From positions 1,971,501 through 2,035,500 of the forward strand of contig NZ_WSEL01000009.1 of the NCBI RefSeq assembly GCF_009758015.1: DNA of 64,000 bases, read 5' to 3'. Below, piece by piece: positions 44,021 to 52,996 of this stretch (within the stretch, counting starts at the first letter, position 1; each line of letters starts with the position of its first letter). The translations under genes were made by a program, and so were the position numbers. This DNA is from Ramlibacter pinisoli. GTDB taxonomy: Bacteria > Pseudomonadota > Gammaproteobacteria > Burkholderiales > Burkholderiaceae_C. The notes beneath the pieces were generated by a model that did not search any database, had not been told where the DNA came from, and saw only the letters and a list, made by a program, of their open reading frames with translations.

Positions 44021-44838
44021 CAGGCGGCCCCCCGCGGTGCCTTGTAGCGGGCATAGCCCCACAGGTACTGCGCCGGGCACTCGCGCACCAGTGCCTCCAT
44101 CTGGGCATTCACGCCCACCGCCGCCGCATCCGGCGCCTCCGGCACCGCGCCGGGCCAGGGGCGCAGGTGGATGCGGTAGCCGCGGCCCCAGCGCAGGCGC
44201 TCGCCCCAGGCGAGCAGCACGGCAGCGCCGGTCTGGCGCGCCAGCCGCGCCGACAGCGTCATTGTGTAGGCCGGCTTGCCGAAGAACGGCGCCCACACGC
44301 CCAGCCCCTGGGGCGGCACCTGGTCGGGCAGCAGTCCCACCGCCTGCCCGGCCTGCAGGGCCTTGAGCATCTGCTTGACCCCGGCCAGCGTGGTCGGTGC
44401 CGTTTCCAGGTTGGGCCGGCGGCGCGCCTGGTCGACCAGCGGCCGCAGCCAGGCCTTGCGGGCCGGCCGGTACAGCACCGTGATGCGGCCGTAGCGTGCG
44501 GCGTAGCCCTGGGCCGTGGCCTCGAAGCAGCCCAGGTGCGGGGTGAGGAAGACGATGCCGCGCCCGCGCGCCAGCGCCTCGTCGATCAGGTGCTCGCCCG
44601 ACCACTGCACCGGCGGGGGGCGGCCGAACCACAGCCGCGGCACTTCGGCGATGAGCTGGCCCGCGGCGCCCACGGCACCGCCCACCTGGCGCAGCGTGTA
44701 GCCCGCCTGGGCGGCATTGGCGACGAAGCGGCGCCGGTAGGTGGGGGACGCCAGCAACGCGACCCAGCCCAACGCCACACCCATGACGTGCAGCAGCCAC
44801 AGGGGCAGCACGGCCAGGAGGCGGAACACGGTGGTCAA
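44020..44838 (-). CDS. LpxL-type lipid A acyltransferase (first copy)
   Basis: 272-residue late acyltransferase with an N-terminal membrane segment (VFRLLAVLPLWLLHVMGVALGWV). The acyltransferase motif is TPHLGCFEATAQ, an HX4E variant, whereas the neighbour keeps HX4D. GLLPDQVPPQGLGVWAPFFGKPAYTMTL and AQYLWGYARYKAPRG match the family. It is divergent from metK. The E-for-D difference between the paralogues may reflect different acyl acceptors or just family variation. Confidence 0.87.
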   Translation of the reverse strand: MTTVFRLLAVLPLWLLHVMGVALGWVALLASPTYRRRFVANAAQAGYTLRQVGGAVGAAGQLIAEVPRLWFGRPPPVQWSGEHLIDEALARGRGIVFLTPHLGCFEATAQGYAARYGRITVLYRPARKAWLRPLVDQARRRPNLETAPTTLAGVKQMLKALQAGQAVGLLPDQVPPQGLGVWAPFFGKPAYTMTLSARLARQTGAAVLLAWGERLRWGRGYRIHLRPWPGAVPEAPDAAAVGVNAQMEALVRECPAQYLWGYARYKAPRGAA

Positions 44839-44849
44839 GTCAGGACGTT

Positions 44850-44975
44850 TAGAATGGAGGGGTCGCCGAGTTACTGAACTACTTGCAGGGCGACGTTAAA
44901 CCAAGCTGCTAAAGCGTTCGCCAGAAGCTCCGGCCAAGGCAACGCGCCTTGCAACCAACGCTGGAGTTTATTCAA
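44850..44975 (+). promoter_or_regulatory. metK promoter and structured 5' leader
   Basis: A TAGAAT -10-like hexamer (44850-44855) is followed by a ~114-base leader. Two perfect short stems are visible: GTCGCC (44863-44868) with GGCGAC (44889-44894), and CAAGGC with GCCTTG around 44936-44952, just before the GGAG ribosome-binding site. The leader is long for a housekeeping gene and its product makes SAM, so an RNA-based sensor is possible. It does not match any SAM riboswitch class I could recognise by eye. Confidence 0.35.
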
Positions 44976-46154
44976 ATGGCGAGCGACTTCCTCTTCACCT
45001 CCGAATCCGTCTCGGAAGGTCACCCCGACAAGGTGGCCGACCAGGTCTCCGACGCCATCCTGGACGCGATCTTCCGGCAGGACCCGCGCAGCCGCGTCGC
45101 CGCCGAGACCCTGTGCAACACCGGCCTGGTCGTGCTCGCCGGCGAGATCACCACCAACGCCCACGTCGACTACATCCAGGTCGCGCGCGACACCATCAAG
45201 CGCATCGGCTACGACAACACCGAGTACGGCATCGACTACAAGGGCTGCGCGGTCATGGTCTGCTACGACAAGCAGTCCAACGACATCGCCCAGGGCGTCG
45301 ACCACGCGAGCGACGACCACCTGAACACCGGCGCCGGCGACCAGGGCCTGATGTTCGGCTACGCCTGCGACGAGACGCCCGAGCTGATGCCGGCGCCGAT
45401 CTACTACGCGCACCGCCTGGTCGAGCGCCAGGCCCAGCTGCGCAAGGACGGCCGCCTGCCCTTCCTGCGCCCGGACGCCAAGAGCCAGGTGACCATGCGC
45501 TACGTCGACGGCAAGCCGCACAGCATCGACACCGTCGTGCTGTCGTCGCAGCATGCGCCCGAGATGAGCGACGGCCACAAGATGAAGCCGGCCTTCATCG
45601 AGGCGGTGATCGAGGAGATCATCAAGCCGGTGCTGCCCAAGGAGTGGCTCAAGGAGACCAAGTACCTGATCAACCCGACCGGCCGCTTCGTCGTCGGCGG
45701 CCCGCAGGGCGACTGCGGCCTCACCGGCCGCAAGATCATCGTCGACACCTACGGCGGCGCCTGCCCGCACGGCGGCGGCGCGTTCTCCGGCAAGGACCCC
45801 TCCAAGGTCGACCGCTCGGCCGCCTACGCCGCCCGCTACGTGGCCAAGAACGTGGTCAAGGCCGGCCTGGCCAAGCAGTGCCAGATCCAGGTCGCGTACG
45901 CCATCGGCGTCGCCCGCCCCATGAACGTGACGGTCTACACCGAAGGCACCGGCGTCATTTCGGACGAGAAGATCGCCGCCCTGGTGAACGAGCACTTCGA
46001 CCTGCGCCCCAAGGGCATCATCCAGATGCTCGACCTGCTGCGCCCAATCTACGAGAAGACGGCCGCCTACGGCCACTTCGGCCGCGAGGAGCCCGAGTTC
46101 TCGTGGGAACGCACCGACAAAGCTGCGGCGCTGCGCGCGGCTGCGGGCCTGTAA
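44976..46154 (+). CDS. metK: S-adenosylmethionine synthetase MetK
   Basis: Makes SAM from methionine and ATP, cytosolic tetramer, 392 residues. Family landmarks are [21 protein letters not shown] at the N terminus, [16 protein letters not shown] (ATP-binding), and [19 protein letters not shown] (P-loop-like). The ATG at 44976, preceded by GGAG, was preferred over a Met nine codons upstream. It is transcribed away from the lipid A acyltransferases and converges on the small methyltransferase gene, nine bases apart. Confidence 0.97.
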   Translation: MASDFLFTSESVSEGHPDKVADQVSDAILDAIFRQDPRSRVAAETLCNTGLVVLAGEITTNAHVDYIQVARDTIKRIGYDNTEYGIDYKGCAVMVCYDKQSNDIAQGVDHASDDHLNTGAGDQGLMFGYACDETPELMPAPIYYAHRLVERQAQLRKDGRLPFLRPDAKSQVTMRYVDGKPHSIDTVVLSSQHAPEMSDGHKMKPAFIEAVIEEIIKPVLPKEWLKETKYLINPTGRFVVGGPQGDCGLTGRKIIVDTYGGACPHGGGAFSGKDPSKVDRSAAYAARYVAKNVVKAGLAKQCQIQVAYAIGVARPMNVTVYTEGTGVISDEKIAALVNEHFDLRPKGIIQMLDLLRPIYEKTAAYGHFGREEPEFSWERTDKAAALRAAAGL

Positions 46155-46163
46155 GGCACCTGG

Positions 46164-46745
46164 CTATTTGTGTTCCGGCCGGATCGTCCAGAAGTACAGG
46201 GTCTTGCCGGCCACCCGCTCCATCCGCTCGGGCGGCCACTCGTCGCCCATGTCAAAGTCGTGCGAGATGACCCGCGTGCCCACGCGCAGCTGCTGCCATA
46301 GCCGCGGGCGCAGCCGGCGGTTGAGGTCGGGCAGCAGGTAGAGCGTCACCACGCTGGCCGGCGCTAGGTCGGCCTCGAACAGGTCGGCCACCTGGAACTG
46401 CACCCGGTCGCCGACGCCCGCCTGTCGCGCGTTGGTCCGCGCGTCGTCGATGCGCTGCGGGTTCAGGTCGATGCCCACCCCGCGCGCGCCGTGCCTGCGC
46501 GCCGCCGTGATCACGATGCGCCCGTCGCCGCAGCCCAGGTCGTAGACGGTGTCGGACCGGTCCACCCCCGCCAGCGCCAGCATCCGGTCCACCACCGGCT
46601 GCGGCGTCGGCAGGTAGGGGACGTCCAGGCGCTGCGTGTCGTCGGGCCCGGACTGGGTGTAGCCCAGCAGGGGCGTGCCGGCCAGCAGGGCGAGGAGGAT
46701 CCGGCGGTCGGCACCCGGCGCAGCGATGGGCGGGCGGACGGTCAC
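46164..46745 (-). CDS. Class I SAM-dependent methyltransferase with hydrophobic N terminus
   Basis: A 193-residue protein. SAM motif I is TVYDLGCGDGRIVITAARR (near residues 66-84), followed by GVGIDLNPQRI and VQFQVADLF. Before the domain lies a hydrophobic stretch, RILLALLAGTPLLGY, that looks like a signal peptide or anchor, which is odd for an enzyme that needs cytosolic SAM. The C terminus, DEWPPERMERVAGKTLYFWTI, resembles the group of small DOT1-like methyltransferases. The substrate is unknown. It converges with metK and is upstream of the exported protein gene by orientation only. Confidence 0.78.
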   Translation of the reverse strand: MTVRPPIAAPGADRRILLALLAGTPLLGYTQSGPDDTQRLDVPYLPTPQPVVDRMLALAGVDRSDTVYDLGCGDGRIVITAARRHGARGVGIDLNPQRIDDARTNARQAGVGDRVQFQVADLFEADLAPASVVTLYLLPDLNRRLRPRLWQQLRVGTRVISHDFDMGDEWPPERMERVAGKTLYFWTIRPEHK

Positions 46746-46785
46746 GGCGTACTCCTCCAGGACGGGCCCCGCCTTGCCGCCGGGC

Positions 46786-47664
46786 TCAGTCGATCACCGT
46801 CTGCTGGCGCTCGTGCTCCAGGCGCTTCATGGCCACGTAGGTCGCCCGGTCCATCTCGCGCAGCTGGCGCGGGTACCGTTCGGTGGCGTCGAACCAGCCC
46901 TGGATGCGCCGCTCCAGCTGCTGGGCGGGCGGCACTGTCAGCGAGTCCAGGTAGGAGTCGATCGCCAGGTAGTAACGCATGGCGTTGCGCTCGATCGCGC
47001 CGCGCACGCCGCCGATGTACTGCGGCTGGCCGTCGCTCTCCTTGCCGACGACGCTGAAGCCGACCTTGTCGGCACCGACCGTGCCCAGGTAGGCCTGCAT
47101 GGCCAGGCGGCCGGTCAGGCCGTAGCCGTACGAGTAGGTCAGCCGCAGGAAGGTCTTGCCACGCTCCAGCGGCACCGCCGCCACGCTGATCCGGTAGTCA
47201 CGCGTGCCCACGGGCCCCTGCGGGGCCACCAGCCGGCTCTCGAAATAGTCGGGCTGGGCGGCCACCTTGTTCCAGCCGAAATCGATCCGGTATGCCTGCT
47301 CCAGCGGCTGGTCGAACTTGCGGCCGATGCGCACCCGCAGCCCCGGACCGTTCGTGCCCTCGACGGCATGGCAGTACTTGGTGTTGAAGGGCAGCAGCAG
47401 GATGTCGCACCAGTGCGCCGGATCCTGCAGGGCCGTGCTCACCCGCGCAAACGGATGGTCGAGCACCGCGAACACGTCGCCGGTCAGGCGCTCCGGCTCC
47501 TCGGTCGACACGATGTGCAGCGTGCGTCCGTAGGGGTTGTTGCGCAGTTGCTCCTGCAACTGCTCGTGGCGGGCCCGCAGCTCGCCGGCGTCGGCCAGCG
47601 CGGCGGGCGCGAGGCCGCAGCAACCGATGGCCAGGCACAGCAGGAAAACGGCTTTGCGAAACAT
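46786..47664 (-). CDS. Exported protein of unknown function, possible START-like fold
   Basis: 292 residues with a clear Sec signal peptide (MFRKAVFLLCLAIGCCGLAPAALADA). A short coiled region follows, then a mixed alpha/beta domain with GDVFAVLDHPFARVSTALQDPAHWCDILLLPFNTKYC, including two cysteines that could form a disulfide. It ends with a long helix, GAIERNAMRYYLAIDSYLDSL. The helix-beta-helix layout resembles START/SRPBCC proteins, but I do not recognise the family. The gene is divergent from the DUF2383 protein with 218 bases between their starts. Confidence 0.75.
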   Translation of the reverse strand: MFRKAVFLLCLAIGCCGLAPAALADAGELRARHEQLQEQLRNNPYGRTLHIVSTEEPERLTGDVFAVLDHPFARVSTALQDPAHWCDILLLPFNTKYCHAVEGTNGPGLRVRIGRKFDQPLEQAYRIDFGWNKVAAQPDYFESRLVAPQGPVGTRDYRISVAAVPLERGKTFLRLTYSYGYGLTGRLAMQAYLGTVGADKVGFSVVGKESDGQPQYIGGVRGAIERNAMRYYLAIDSYLDSLTVPPAQQLERRIQGWFDATERYPRQLREMDRATYVAMKRLEHERQQTVID

Positions 47665-47701
47665 GCTGCAGCGTGCGTCGGCGCTGCCCGATTGGCTGTA
47701 G

Positions 47702-47767
47702 GACGCCGCAGGCATCGGCTGTGCGGTGCGCTTCGGCGCGCGGGCGTCGGGCGTGACGCCGTTTTTT
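47702..47767 (+). promoter_or_regulatory. Terminator/antiterminator-like leader upstream of the DUF2383 gene
   Basis: GGCGTC (47743-47748) and GACGCC (47755-47760) form a perfect six-base stem followed by G and TTTTTT, a convincing intrinsic terminator on the plus strand. An earlier GACGCC (47702-47707) can pair with the same GGCGTC and would abolish the terminator. No plus-strand gene ends nearby, so the terminator must act on a leader or a small RNA. The downstream gene starts at 47883. Confidence 0.5.
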
Positions 47768-47882
47768 CCTACACCCGCTCCCCGGGTTCGCTGACGGTCC
47801 AGCCCAACGGCCGCCACAAGATGGCTGGAGACGCGGCGCGGACCTCGACGCCGCCATCATTCACGCATCCAAGGAGCATCAC

Positions 47883-49613
47883 ATGGCTGCAGACGACAGG
47901 GACATGAACCGCGACCCCATCACCGACGAACCGGGTGCACATCCGGTGGGCACGGGCGTGGGTGCGACCGGAGGCGCGCTCGCGGGCGCGGCGGCTGGCA
48001 CCTTTGCGGGCCCGGTGGGCACCATGGTCGGCGGCGTGATCGGCGCCGTGGTCGGCGGACTGGCCGGCAAGGCCGCCGCCGAGGCCATCAACCCCACTGC
48101 CGAGGAGGCGCACTGGCGCGAGACCTACACCCGCGAGCCGTACTACGAGCCGGGGCGCAGCTTCGACGACTACGGCCCGGCCTACCGGCACGGCGTGACG
48201 GCCCGCCTGCGCGAGGACACCGACTGGGAAGCCGCCGAGCCGCGCCTGGCCTCCGAGTGGGAGAACCAGCGTGCCGGTTCCGGGCTGACCTGGGAACAGG
48301 CCCGGCCGGCCAGCCGCGCTGCCTGGGAGCGCATCGGCGGCCGCGCCGGCAGCGGCGCGGTGGCGAGCGACACGGCCATGGTGCGCGCGAGCGACCTGGC
48401 GCCGGCGCCGCGGACCGCCGGCACCGATCTGGCGGGCGACAGCATGGCCGGCAGCCCCACGGCCACCGTGCGCGACACCAGCGTCCCGGGCTTCGCGGGC
48501 ACGGTGCGCAGCGCCGGCACCACCGGCGGCAACCGCAGCGACTTCGTCGATGTGCTGGAGGACCTGGTGGAGTGCTGCCGAGACGGCGAGTACGGCTTCG
48601 GCGAAAGCGCGCAGCAGGCCCAGCGGGCCGACATCCGGTCGCTGCTGCAGCAGCGGGCGCTGGACTGCCGGCGCGCCGCCGACGAACTGAACCAGCACAT
48701 CGTCCGCCTGGGCGGCTCGGCCGAGGACAGCGGCAGCGCCCTGGGCGCGGTGCACCGCGGCTGGGTGTCGGTCAAGGCCAAGCTCAGCACCCATGACGAC
48801 AAGGCAGTGCTCGAGGAGTGCGAGCGCGGCGAGGACAACGCCGTGGCGCGCTACCGCAAGGCGCTGCAGCAGCCGCTGCCCACGGACATCCAGGCCATCG
48901 TCGAGCGGCAGTTCCGGGGCGTGCAGCGCAACCACGAGCAGGTGCGCGAGCTGCGCAACCAGCTGCGGGCCGAAGCCAGCCAGGACAGCGCGGCGCGCGG
49001 TGCGATGGGCAGCTCGGCCCTGGGCGGTGCGGTGGCGAGCGCGGCACCGTCGATGCCTCACGCGCAGTCGCAGTCACAGTCGCAGTCGCAGTCGCAAGGC
49101 ATGGAGCGCGGCACCGGCGCCGCCGGCATGGTGGGGGCGGCCCAGAGCGCCGGCAACACCAGTGGCGACCGTGGCGACATCGTCGATGCGCTGCAGGACC
49201 TGGCGGAGTGCTGCAAGGACGGCGAGTACGGCTTCCGCGAATGCGCCGAGCAGGCCAGGCGGCAGGACCTCAAGTCCCTGCTGCTGCAGCGCGCGGACGA
49301 TTGCCGGCGCGGCGCCGAGCAGCTGAACCAGCAGATTCGCCAGCTCGGCGGGTCGGTGCAGGACAGCGGCAGCGCGCTCGGCGCCCTGCACCGCGGCTGG
49401 GTGTCGGTCAAGACCAAGCTGAGCACCTACGACGACAAGGCCGTGCTGGAAGAGTGCGAGCGCGGCGAGGACAACGCGATGGCCCGCTACCGCAAGGCCC
49501 TGCAGAAGCCGCTGCCGGCGGGTGTGAGGGCGGTGGTGGAGAGCCAGTTCCAGGCGGTCCAGCGCAACCACGATCAGATCCGGATGCTGCGCGATTCCAC
49601 CCAACGCAGCTGA
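47883..49613 (+). CDS. Glycine-zipper protein with two tandem DUF2383 (four-helix, PA2169-type) domains
   Basis: 576 residues, with AAGGAG before the ATG. Residues 23-64 form a glycine-zipper segment (GTGVGATGGALAGAAAGT onward). Residues 80-150 are acidic and Trp/Tyr-rich, as in general stress proteins. Then come two copies of a DUF2383 ferritin-like helical domain, about 217-361 and 429-570, joined by a Ser/Gln-rich linker with five QS repeats. Each copy keeps ECC(R/K)DGEYGF, DCRR, GSALGA(V/L)HRGWVSVK and LEECERGED, so four cysteines recur in each. The near-identity points to internal duplication. Function is unknown; the family is often stress-induced. LigD starts 37 bases downstream. Confidence 0.85.
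   Translation: MAADDRDMNRDPITDEPGAHPVGTGVGATGGALAGAAAGTFAGPVGTMVGGVIGAVVGGLAGKAAAEAINPTAEEAHWRETYTREPYYEPGRSFDDYGPAYRHGVTARLREDTDWEAAEPRLASEWENQRAGSGLTWEQARPASRAAWERIGGRAGSGAVASDTAMVRASDLAPAPRTAGTDLAGDSMAGSPTATVRDTSVPGFAGTVRSAGTTGGNRSDFVDVLEDLVECCRDGEYGFGESAQQAQRADIRSLLQQRALDCRRAADELNQHIVRLGGSAEDSGSALGAVHRGWVSVKAKLSTHDDKAVLEECERGEDNAVARYRKALQQPLPTDIQAIVERQFRGVQRNHEQVRELRNQLRAEASQDSAARGAMGSSALGGAVASAAPSMPHAQSQSQSQSQSQGMERGTGAAGMVGAAQSAGNTSGDRGDIVDALQDLAECCKDGEYGFRECAEQARRQDLKSLLLQRADDCRRGAEQLNQQIRQLGGSVQDSGSALGALHRGWVSVKTKLSTYDDKAVLEECERGEDNAMARYRKALQKPLPAGVRAVVESQFQAVQRNHDQIRMLRDSTQRS
49065..49094 (+). repeat. Five-unit hexanucleotide repeat coding Gln-Ser
   Basis: Five copies of CAGTCG (the second ends in A) encode the QSQSQSQSQS linker between the two DUF2383 domains. 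The six-base period keeps the frame when the number of units changes, so length could vary without breaking the protein. Confidence 0.85.
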
Positions 49614-49650
49614 CCGCCGACGGCGCGGGCGCCAACCCGCGCCGCCCCGC

Positions 49651-52224
49651 ATGGCCGCCGACGACCGTCCCCCCTCCCCTGCCGAGGCGCTCAAGACCTA
49701 CAAGGCCAAGCGCCGGTTCGATGCCACGCCGGAGCCGGCCGAGGGCGGGGTCGCCGACGAGAGCGCGCGGGCGTTCGTGATCCAGAAGCATTGGGCGACG
49801 CGGCTGCACTACGACTTCCGGCTCGAACTGGACGGCACGATGAAGAGCTGGGCCGTGCCCAAGGGCCCGAGCTACGACCCGCACGACAAGCGGATGGCGA
49901 TGCCCACCGAGGACCACCCGATCGCCTACAACCGTTTCGAGGGCACGATCCCGGCCGGCAACTACGGCGCCGGCAAGGTCGTCATCTGGGACAAGGGCAC
50001 CTGGGTCCCACTGGAAGATCCGCACCAGGGATTCCGTGACGGCAAGCTCAAGTTCGAGCTGCGCGGCCACAAGATGCATGGCCACTGGGCCCTGGTGCGC
50101 ATGAAGGGCCGCGCCCAGGGCGGCCGGCAGGATCCGTGGCTGCTGATCAAGGAGCGCGACGGCTTCGTGCGCCCGGCCACCGAGTTCAGCGTGGTCGACG
50201 AATTGCCCGACAGCGTGCAAGACCTGGACGACCGCCCGGCCGCCGTCACGCCGTCCGGCGGCGCTGTAACGGCTCCTGCGCCGGCGCCCCCCGCGCGCTC
50301 CGGCCCGCCCGCGGGGGCCCGACCGGCCGCCCTGCCGGCCACCCTGCAGCCGCAGCTGGCCGTGCTGGTGGACGGGCCGCCGGCCGACCCGCAGGCCTGG
50401 GTGTTCGAGATCAAGTTCGACGGCTACCGGATGCTGGCCCGCGCCGAGGGCGGCACGGTGCGCCTGGTCACCCGCAACGGCCACGACTGGACGGCGCGCC
50501 TGCCCGCCCTGCAGCAGGCCCTGCAGGCGATGGATCTGCCGGACGGCTGGTACGACGGCGAGATCATCATGCCGGGCCAGGAGACGCCGGCCGACTTCCA
50601 GGCGCTGCAGGGCGCGTTCGACAGCGCGCACACCGAACACATCGTCTACTACCTGTTCGACCTGCCGTTCTGCGCCGGCCAGGACCTGCGCCAGGTGCCG
50701 CTGGTGGAGCGGCGCGCAGTGCTGCAGCGCATCGTCGAGCGCAAGCCGCACCCGAACGTGCGCTTCAGCGCCGTGTTCGAGGCGCCGCCGAAGGACATCC
50801 TGGCCTCGGCCTGCCAGCTCGGCCTGGAAGGCCTGATCGCCAAGCGGCGCGAGTCGTCCTATGCCGGCCGGCGCTCGAGCGACTGGATCAAGCTCAAATG
50901 CGGGCGCCGGCAGGAGTTCGTGATCGGCGGCTGGACCGACCCCAAGGGTTCGCGCGCCGGCATCGGCTCGCTGCTGCTGGGCATGCACGGGGACGACGGC
51001 AAGCTGCGCTACGCCGGCAACGTCGGCACCGGCTTCGACGACCGCACGCTGCGCGCGCTGCGCCAGCGCCTGGACGGCCTGGAAGCGCCGCGCAGCCCGT
51101 TCGATGGTGGCGGCAGCGGGCTGCCGCGCGGGTCGCACTGGGTGCGGCCGGAGCTGGTGTGCGAGGTGGCGTTCGGCGAGATGACGCGCGAGGGCAAGGT
51201 GCGCCACTCCGTCTTCCATGGCCTGCGCGACGACAAGCCGGCGGCGGCGGTGTCGCGCGAGCAGGCGCTGCACCTGCCGGTGGCGCGACGCAAGGCCGCT
51301 GCACCTGCGCCCGCGCCGGCCGCAACGGCGGCGGCCCTCCCGGCCGGCCTGCGGGTGAGCCACCCGGAGCGCGTGGTCGACGCCCGCAGCGGCATCACCA
51401 AGATCGAGCTGGTGCGCTACTACGCGCTGGTCGCTCCGCTGATGCTGGAGCACCTGTGGCGACGGCCGATCGCCATGGTGCGGGCGCCCGACGGCGTGGA
51501 CGGCCAGCAGTTCTTCCAGAAGCACCTGGACCGCTACCGGATGGAAGGCGTGGCGGCGCTCGACCCGAAGATGGTCCCCGGCCATCCGGCGATGCTGGAG
51601 ATCGTCGCGCCTGCCGGCCTGCTGTCGGCCGCGCAGATGAACGTGATCGAGTTCCACACCTGGAATGCCGTCGCCACCGCCGCCGACAAGCCCGACCGCA
51701 TGACGTTCGACCTCGACCCGGGCGAGGGCGTCGACTGGCCCCAGATGCAGGAAGCGGCCCAGCTGGTGCACGCCTTCCTGCACGAGCTCGGCCTGCCCGG
51801 CTGGCTCAAGACCAGCGGCGGCAAGGGCCTGCACGTGGTGGTTCCCATCAAGCCGCAGCACGGCTGGGACCCGGTGAAGGATTTCTCGCAGGCCGTGGTG
51901 CAGCACCTGGCCCGGACCATCCCGCAGCGCTTCGTCGCCAAGTCGGGGCCGAAGAACCGGGTCGGGCGCATCTTCATCGACTACCTGCGCAACGGCTTCG
52001 GCGCCACCACCGTGTGCGCCTGGTCGGCGCGCGCGCGCCCGGGGCTGGGCATCTCGGTGCCGGTGCACTGGGACGAGCTGGCGCACCTGAAGGGCGGCGA
52101 CCACTGGACCGTGGCCACCGTGCACCAGCGGCTGGACGCCGGCAACAGCCCGTGGGACGGCTATGCCAGGAGCGCGCTGTCCATCAACGCGGCCATGAAG
52201 AAGCTGGGCTTCCGGCCCGCCTGA
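49651..52224 (+). CDS. ligD: Multifunctional DNA ligase D (PE-LIG-POL)
   Basis: Non-homologous end-joining ligase of 857 residues in the PE-LIG-POL order of Pseudomonas LigD. The N-terminal 3'-phosphoesterase domain has FVIQKHWATRLHYDFRLELDG and the LLIKERD end. The ATP-dependent ligase has the adenylated lysine K255 in FEIKFDGYRML, and motif V-like GWTDPKG. An Ala/Pro-rich linker near residue 550 leads to the primase-polymerase, whose metal aspartates are D687 and D689 in MTFDLDPGEG. The usual partner Ku is not in the window. It is 37 bases downstream of the DUF2383 gene and 13 bases before the phosphatase gene, so it may share transcripts with both. Confidence 0.95.
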   Translation: MAADDRPPSPAEALKTYKAKRRFDATPEPAEGGVADESARAFVIQKHWATRLHYDFRLELDGTMKSWAVPKGPSYDPHDKRMAMPTEDHPIAYNRFEGTIPAGNYGAGKVVIWDKGTWVPLEDPHQGFRDGKLKFELRGHKMHGHWALVRMKGRAQGGRQDPWLLIKERDGFVRPATEFSVVDELPDSVQDLDDRPAAVTPSGGAVTAPAPAPPARSGPPAGARPAALPATLQPQLAVLVDGPPADPQAWVFEIKFDGYRMLARAEGGTVRLVTRNGHDWTARLPALQQALQAMDLPDGWYDGEIIMPGQETPADFQALQGAFDSAHTEHIVYYLFDLPFCAGQDLRQVPLVERRAVLQRIVERKPHPNVRFSAVFEAPPKDILASACQLGLEGLIAKRRESSYAGRRSSDWIKLKCGRRQEFVIGGWTDPKGSRAGIGSLLLGMHGDDGKLRYAGNVGTGFDDRTLRALRQRLDGLEAPRSPFDGGGSGLPRGSHWVRPELVCEVAFGEMTREGKVRHSVFHGLRDDKPAAAVSREQALHLPVARRKAAAPAPAPAATAAALPAGLRVSHPERVVDARSGITKIELVRYYALVAPLMLEHLWRRPIAMVRAPDGVDGQQFFQKHLDRYRMEGVAALDPKMVPGHPAMLEIVAPAGLLSAAQMNVIEFHTWNAVATAADKPDRMTFDLDPGEGVDWPQMQEAAQLVHAFLHELGLPGWLKTSGGKGLHVVVPIKPQHGWDPVKDFSQAVVQHLARTIPQRFVAKSGPKNRVGRIFIDYLRNGFGATTVCAWSARARPGLGISVPVHWDELAHLKGGDHWTVATVHQRLDAGNSPWDGYARSALSINAAMKKLGFRPA

Positions 52225-52237
52225 CACCGCGCTCACG

Positions 52238-52996
52238 ATGACGCCCAACTGGCCGAGCAAGATCTGGATCGTCCGCCACGGGCAGAGTGCCGGCAACGTC
52301 GCGCGCGACGCGGCCGAGGCTGCCGGCCTGGTGGTGATCGACATCGCCGACCGCGACATCGACGTGCCGCTGTCGGACCTCGGGCGCGAGCAGGCGGTGG
52401 CGCTGGGCCACTGGTTCGGCAGCCTGGCGCCAGGCGACCAGCCCGAGGTCGTGATCACCTCGCCCTACGTGCGCGCGCGCCAGACCACCCGCCTGCTGAT
52501 GGAGGCCGCCGGCCTCGATCCCCGCCGGGTGCGGCTGCGCATCGACGAGCGCCTGCGCGAGAAGGAATTCGGCATCCTCGACCGGCTGACGGTGCGCGGC
52601 ATCCGCGAGCGCCACCCGGAGCTGGCCGCACAGCGCTCGCACGTGGGCAAGTTCTACTTCCGTCCGCCCGGCGGCGAGAGCTGGTGCGACGTGGTGCTGC
52701 GCCTGCGCAGCGTCGTCGAGATGGTCTCGCGCGAGCACGATGGCCAGCGCGTGCTGGTGGTCGCCCACCAGGTCATCGTGCACTGCATGCGCTACCTGCT
52801 GGAATGCCTGGAGGAGCACGAGGTGCTGGCGCTCGACCGCCAGGGCGACGTGCCCAACTGCGGCGTCACCTCCTACCGGCTCGACCCGCAGGCGCGCGCG
52901 ATGGCCGTCGACCTGGTCAACTTCGTCGCGCCGCTGCGTCAGGCCGGGACCCCCATCACGCGCGAACCGGACGCGATGGCCGCGCCCAAGCCATGA
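52238..52996 (+). CDS. Histidine phosphatase family protein
   Basis: Phosphoglycerate-mutase-like phosphatase of 252 residues. The catalytic histidine is H14 in IWIVRHGQSAGN. The second histidine is in VLVVAHQVIVHCMRYLLE and the acid is in RLREKEFG. The substrate is unknown; these enzymes range from sugar phosphates to nucleotides. It lies 13 bases after ligD, and its TGA overlaps the nnrD ATG by four bases. Confidence 0.88.
   Translation: MTPNWPSKIWIVRHGQSAGNVARDAAEAAGLVVIDIADRDIDVPLSDLGREQAVALGHWFGSLAPGDQPEVVITSPYVRARQTTRLLMEAAGLDPRRVRLRIDERLREKEFGILDRLTVRGIRERHPELAAQRSHVGKFYFRPPGGESWCDVVLRLRSVVEMVSREHDGQRVLVVAHQVIVHCMRYLLECLEEHEVLALDRQGDVPNCGVTSYRLDPQARAMAVDLVNFVAPLRQAGTPITREPDAMAAPKP

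Noticed and set aside
49408..52458. 1016-codon open frame antisense to ligD
   Set aside because: No domain; the plus-strand LigD has all catalytic motifs.
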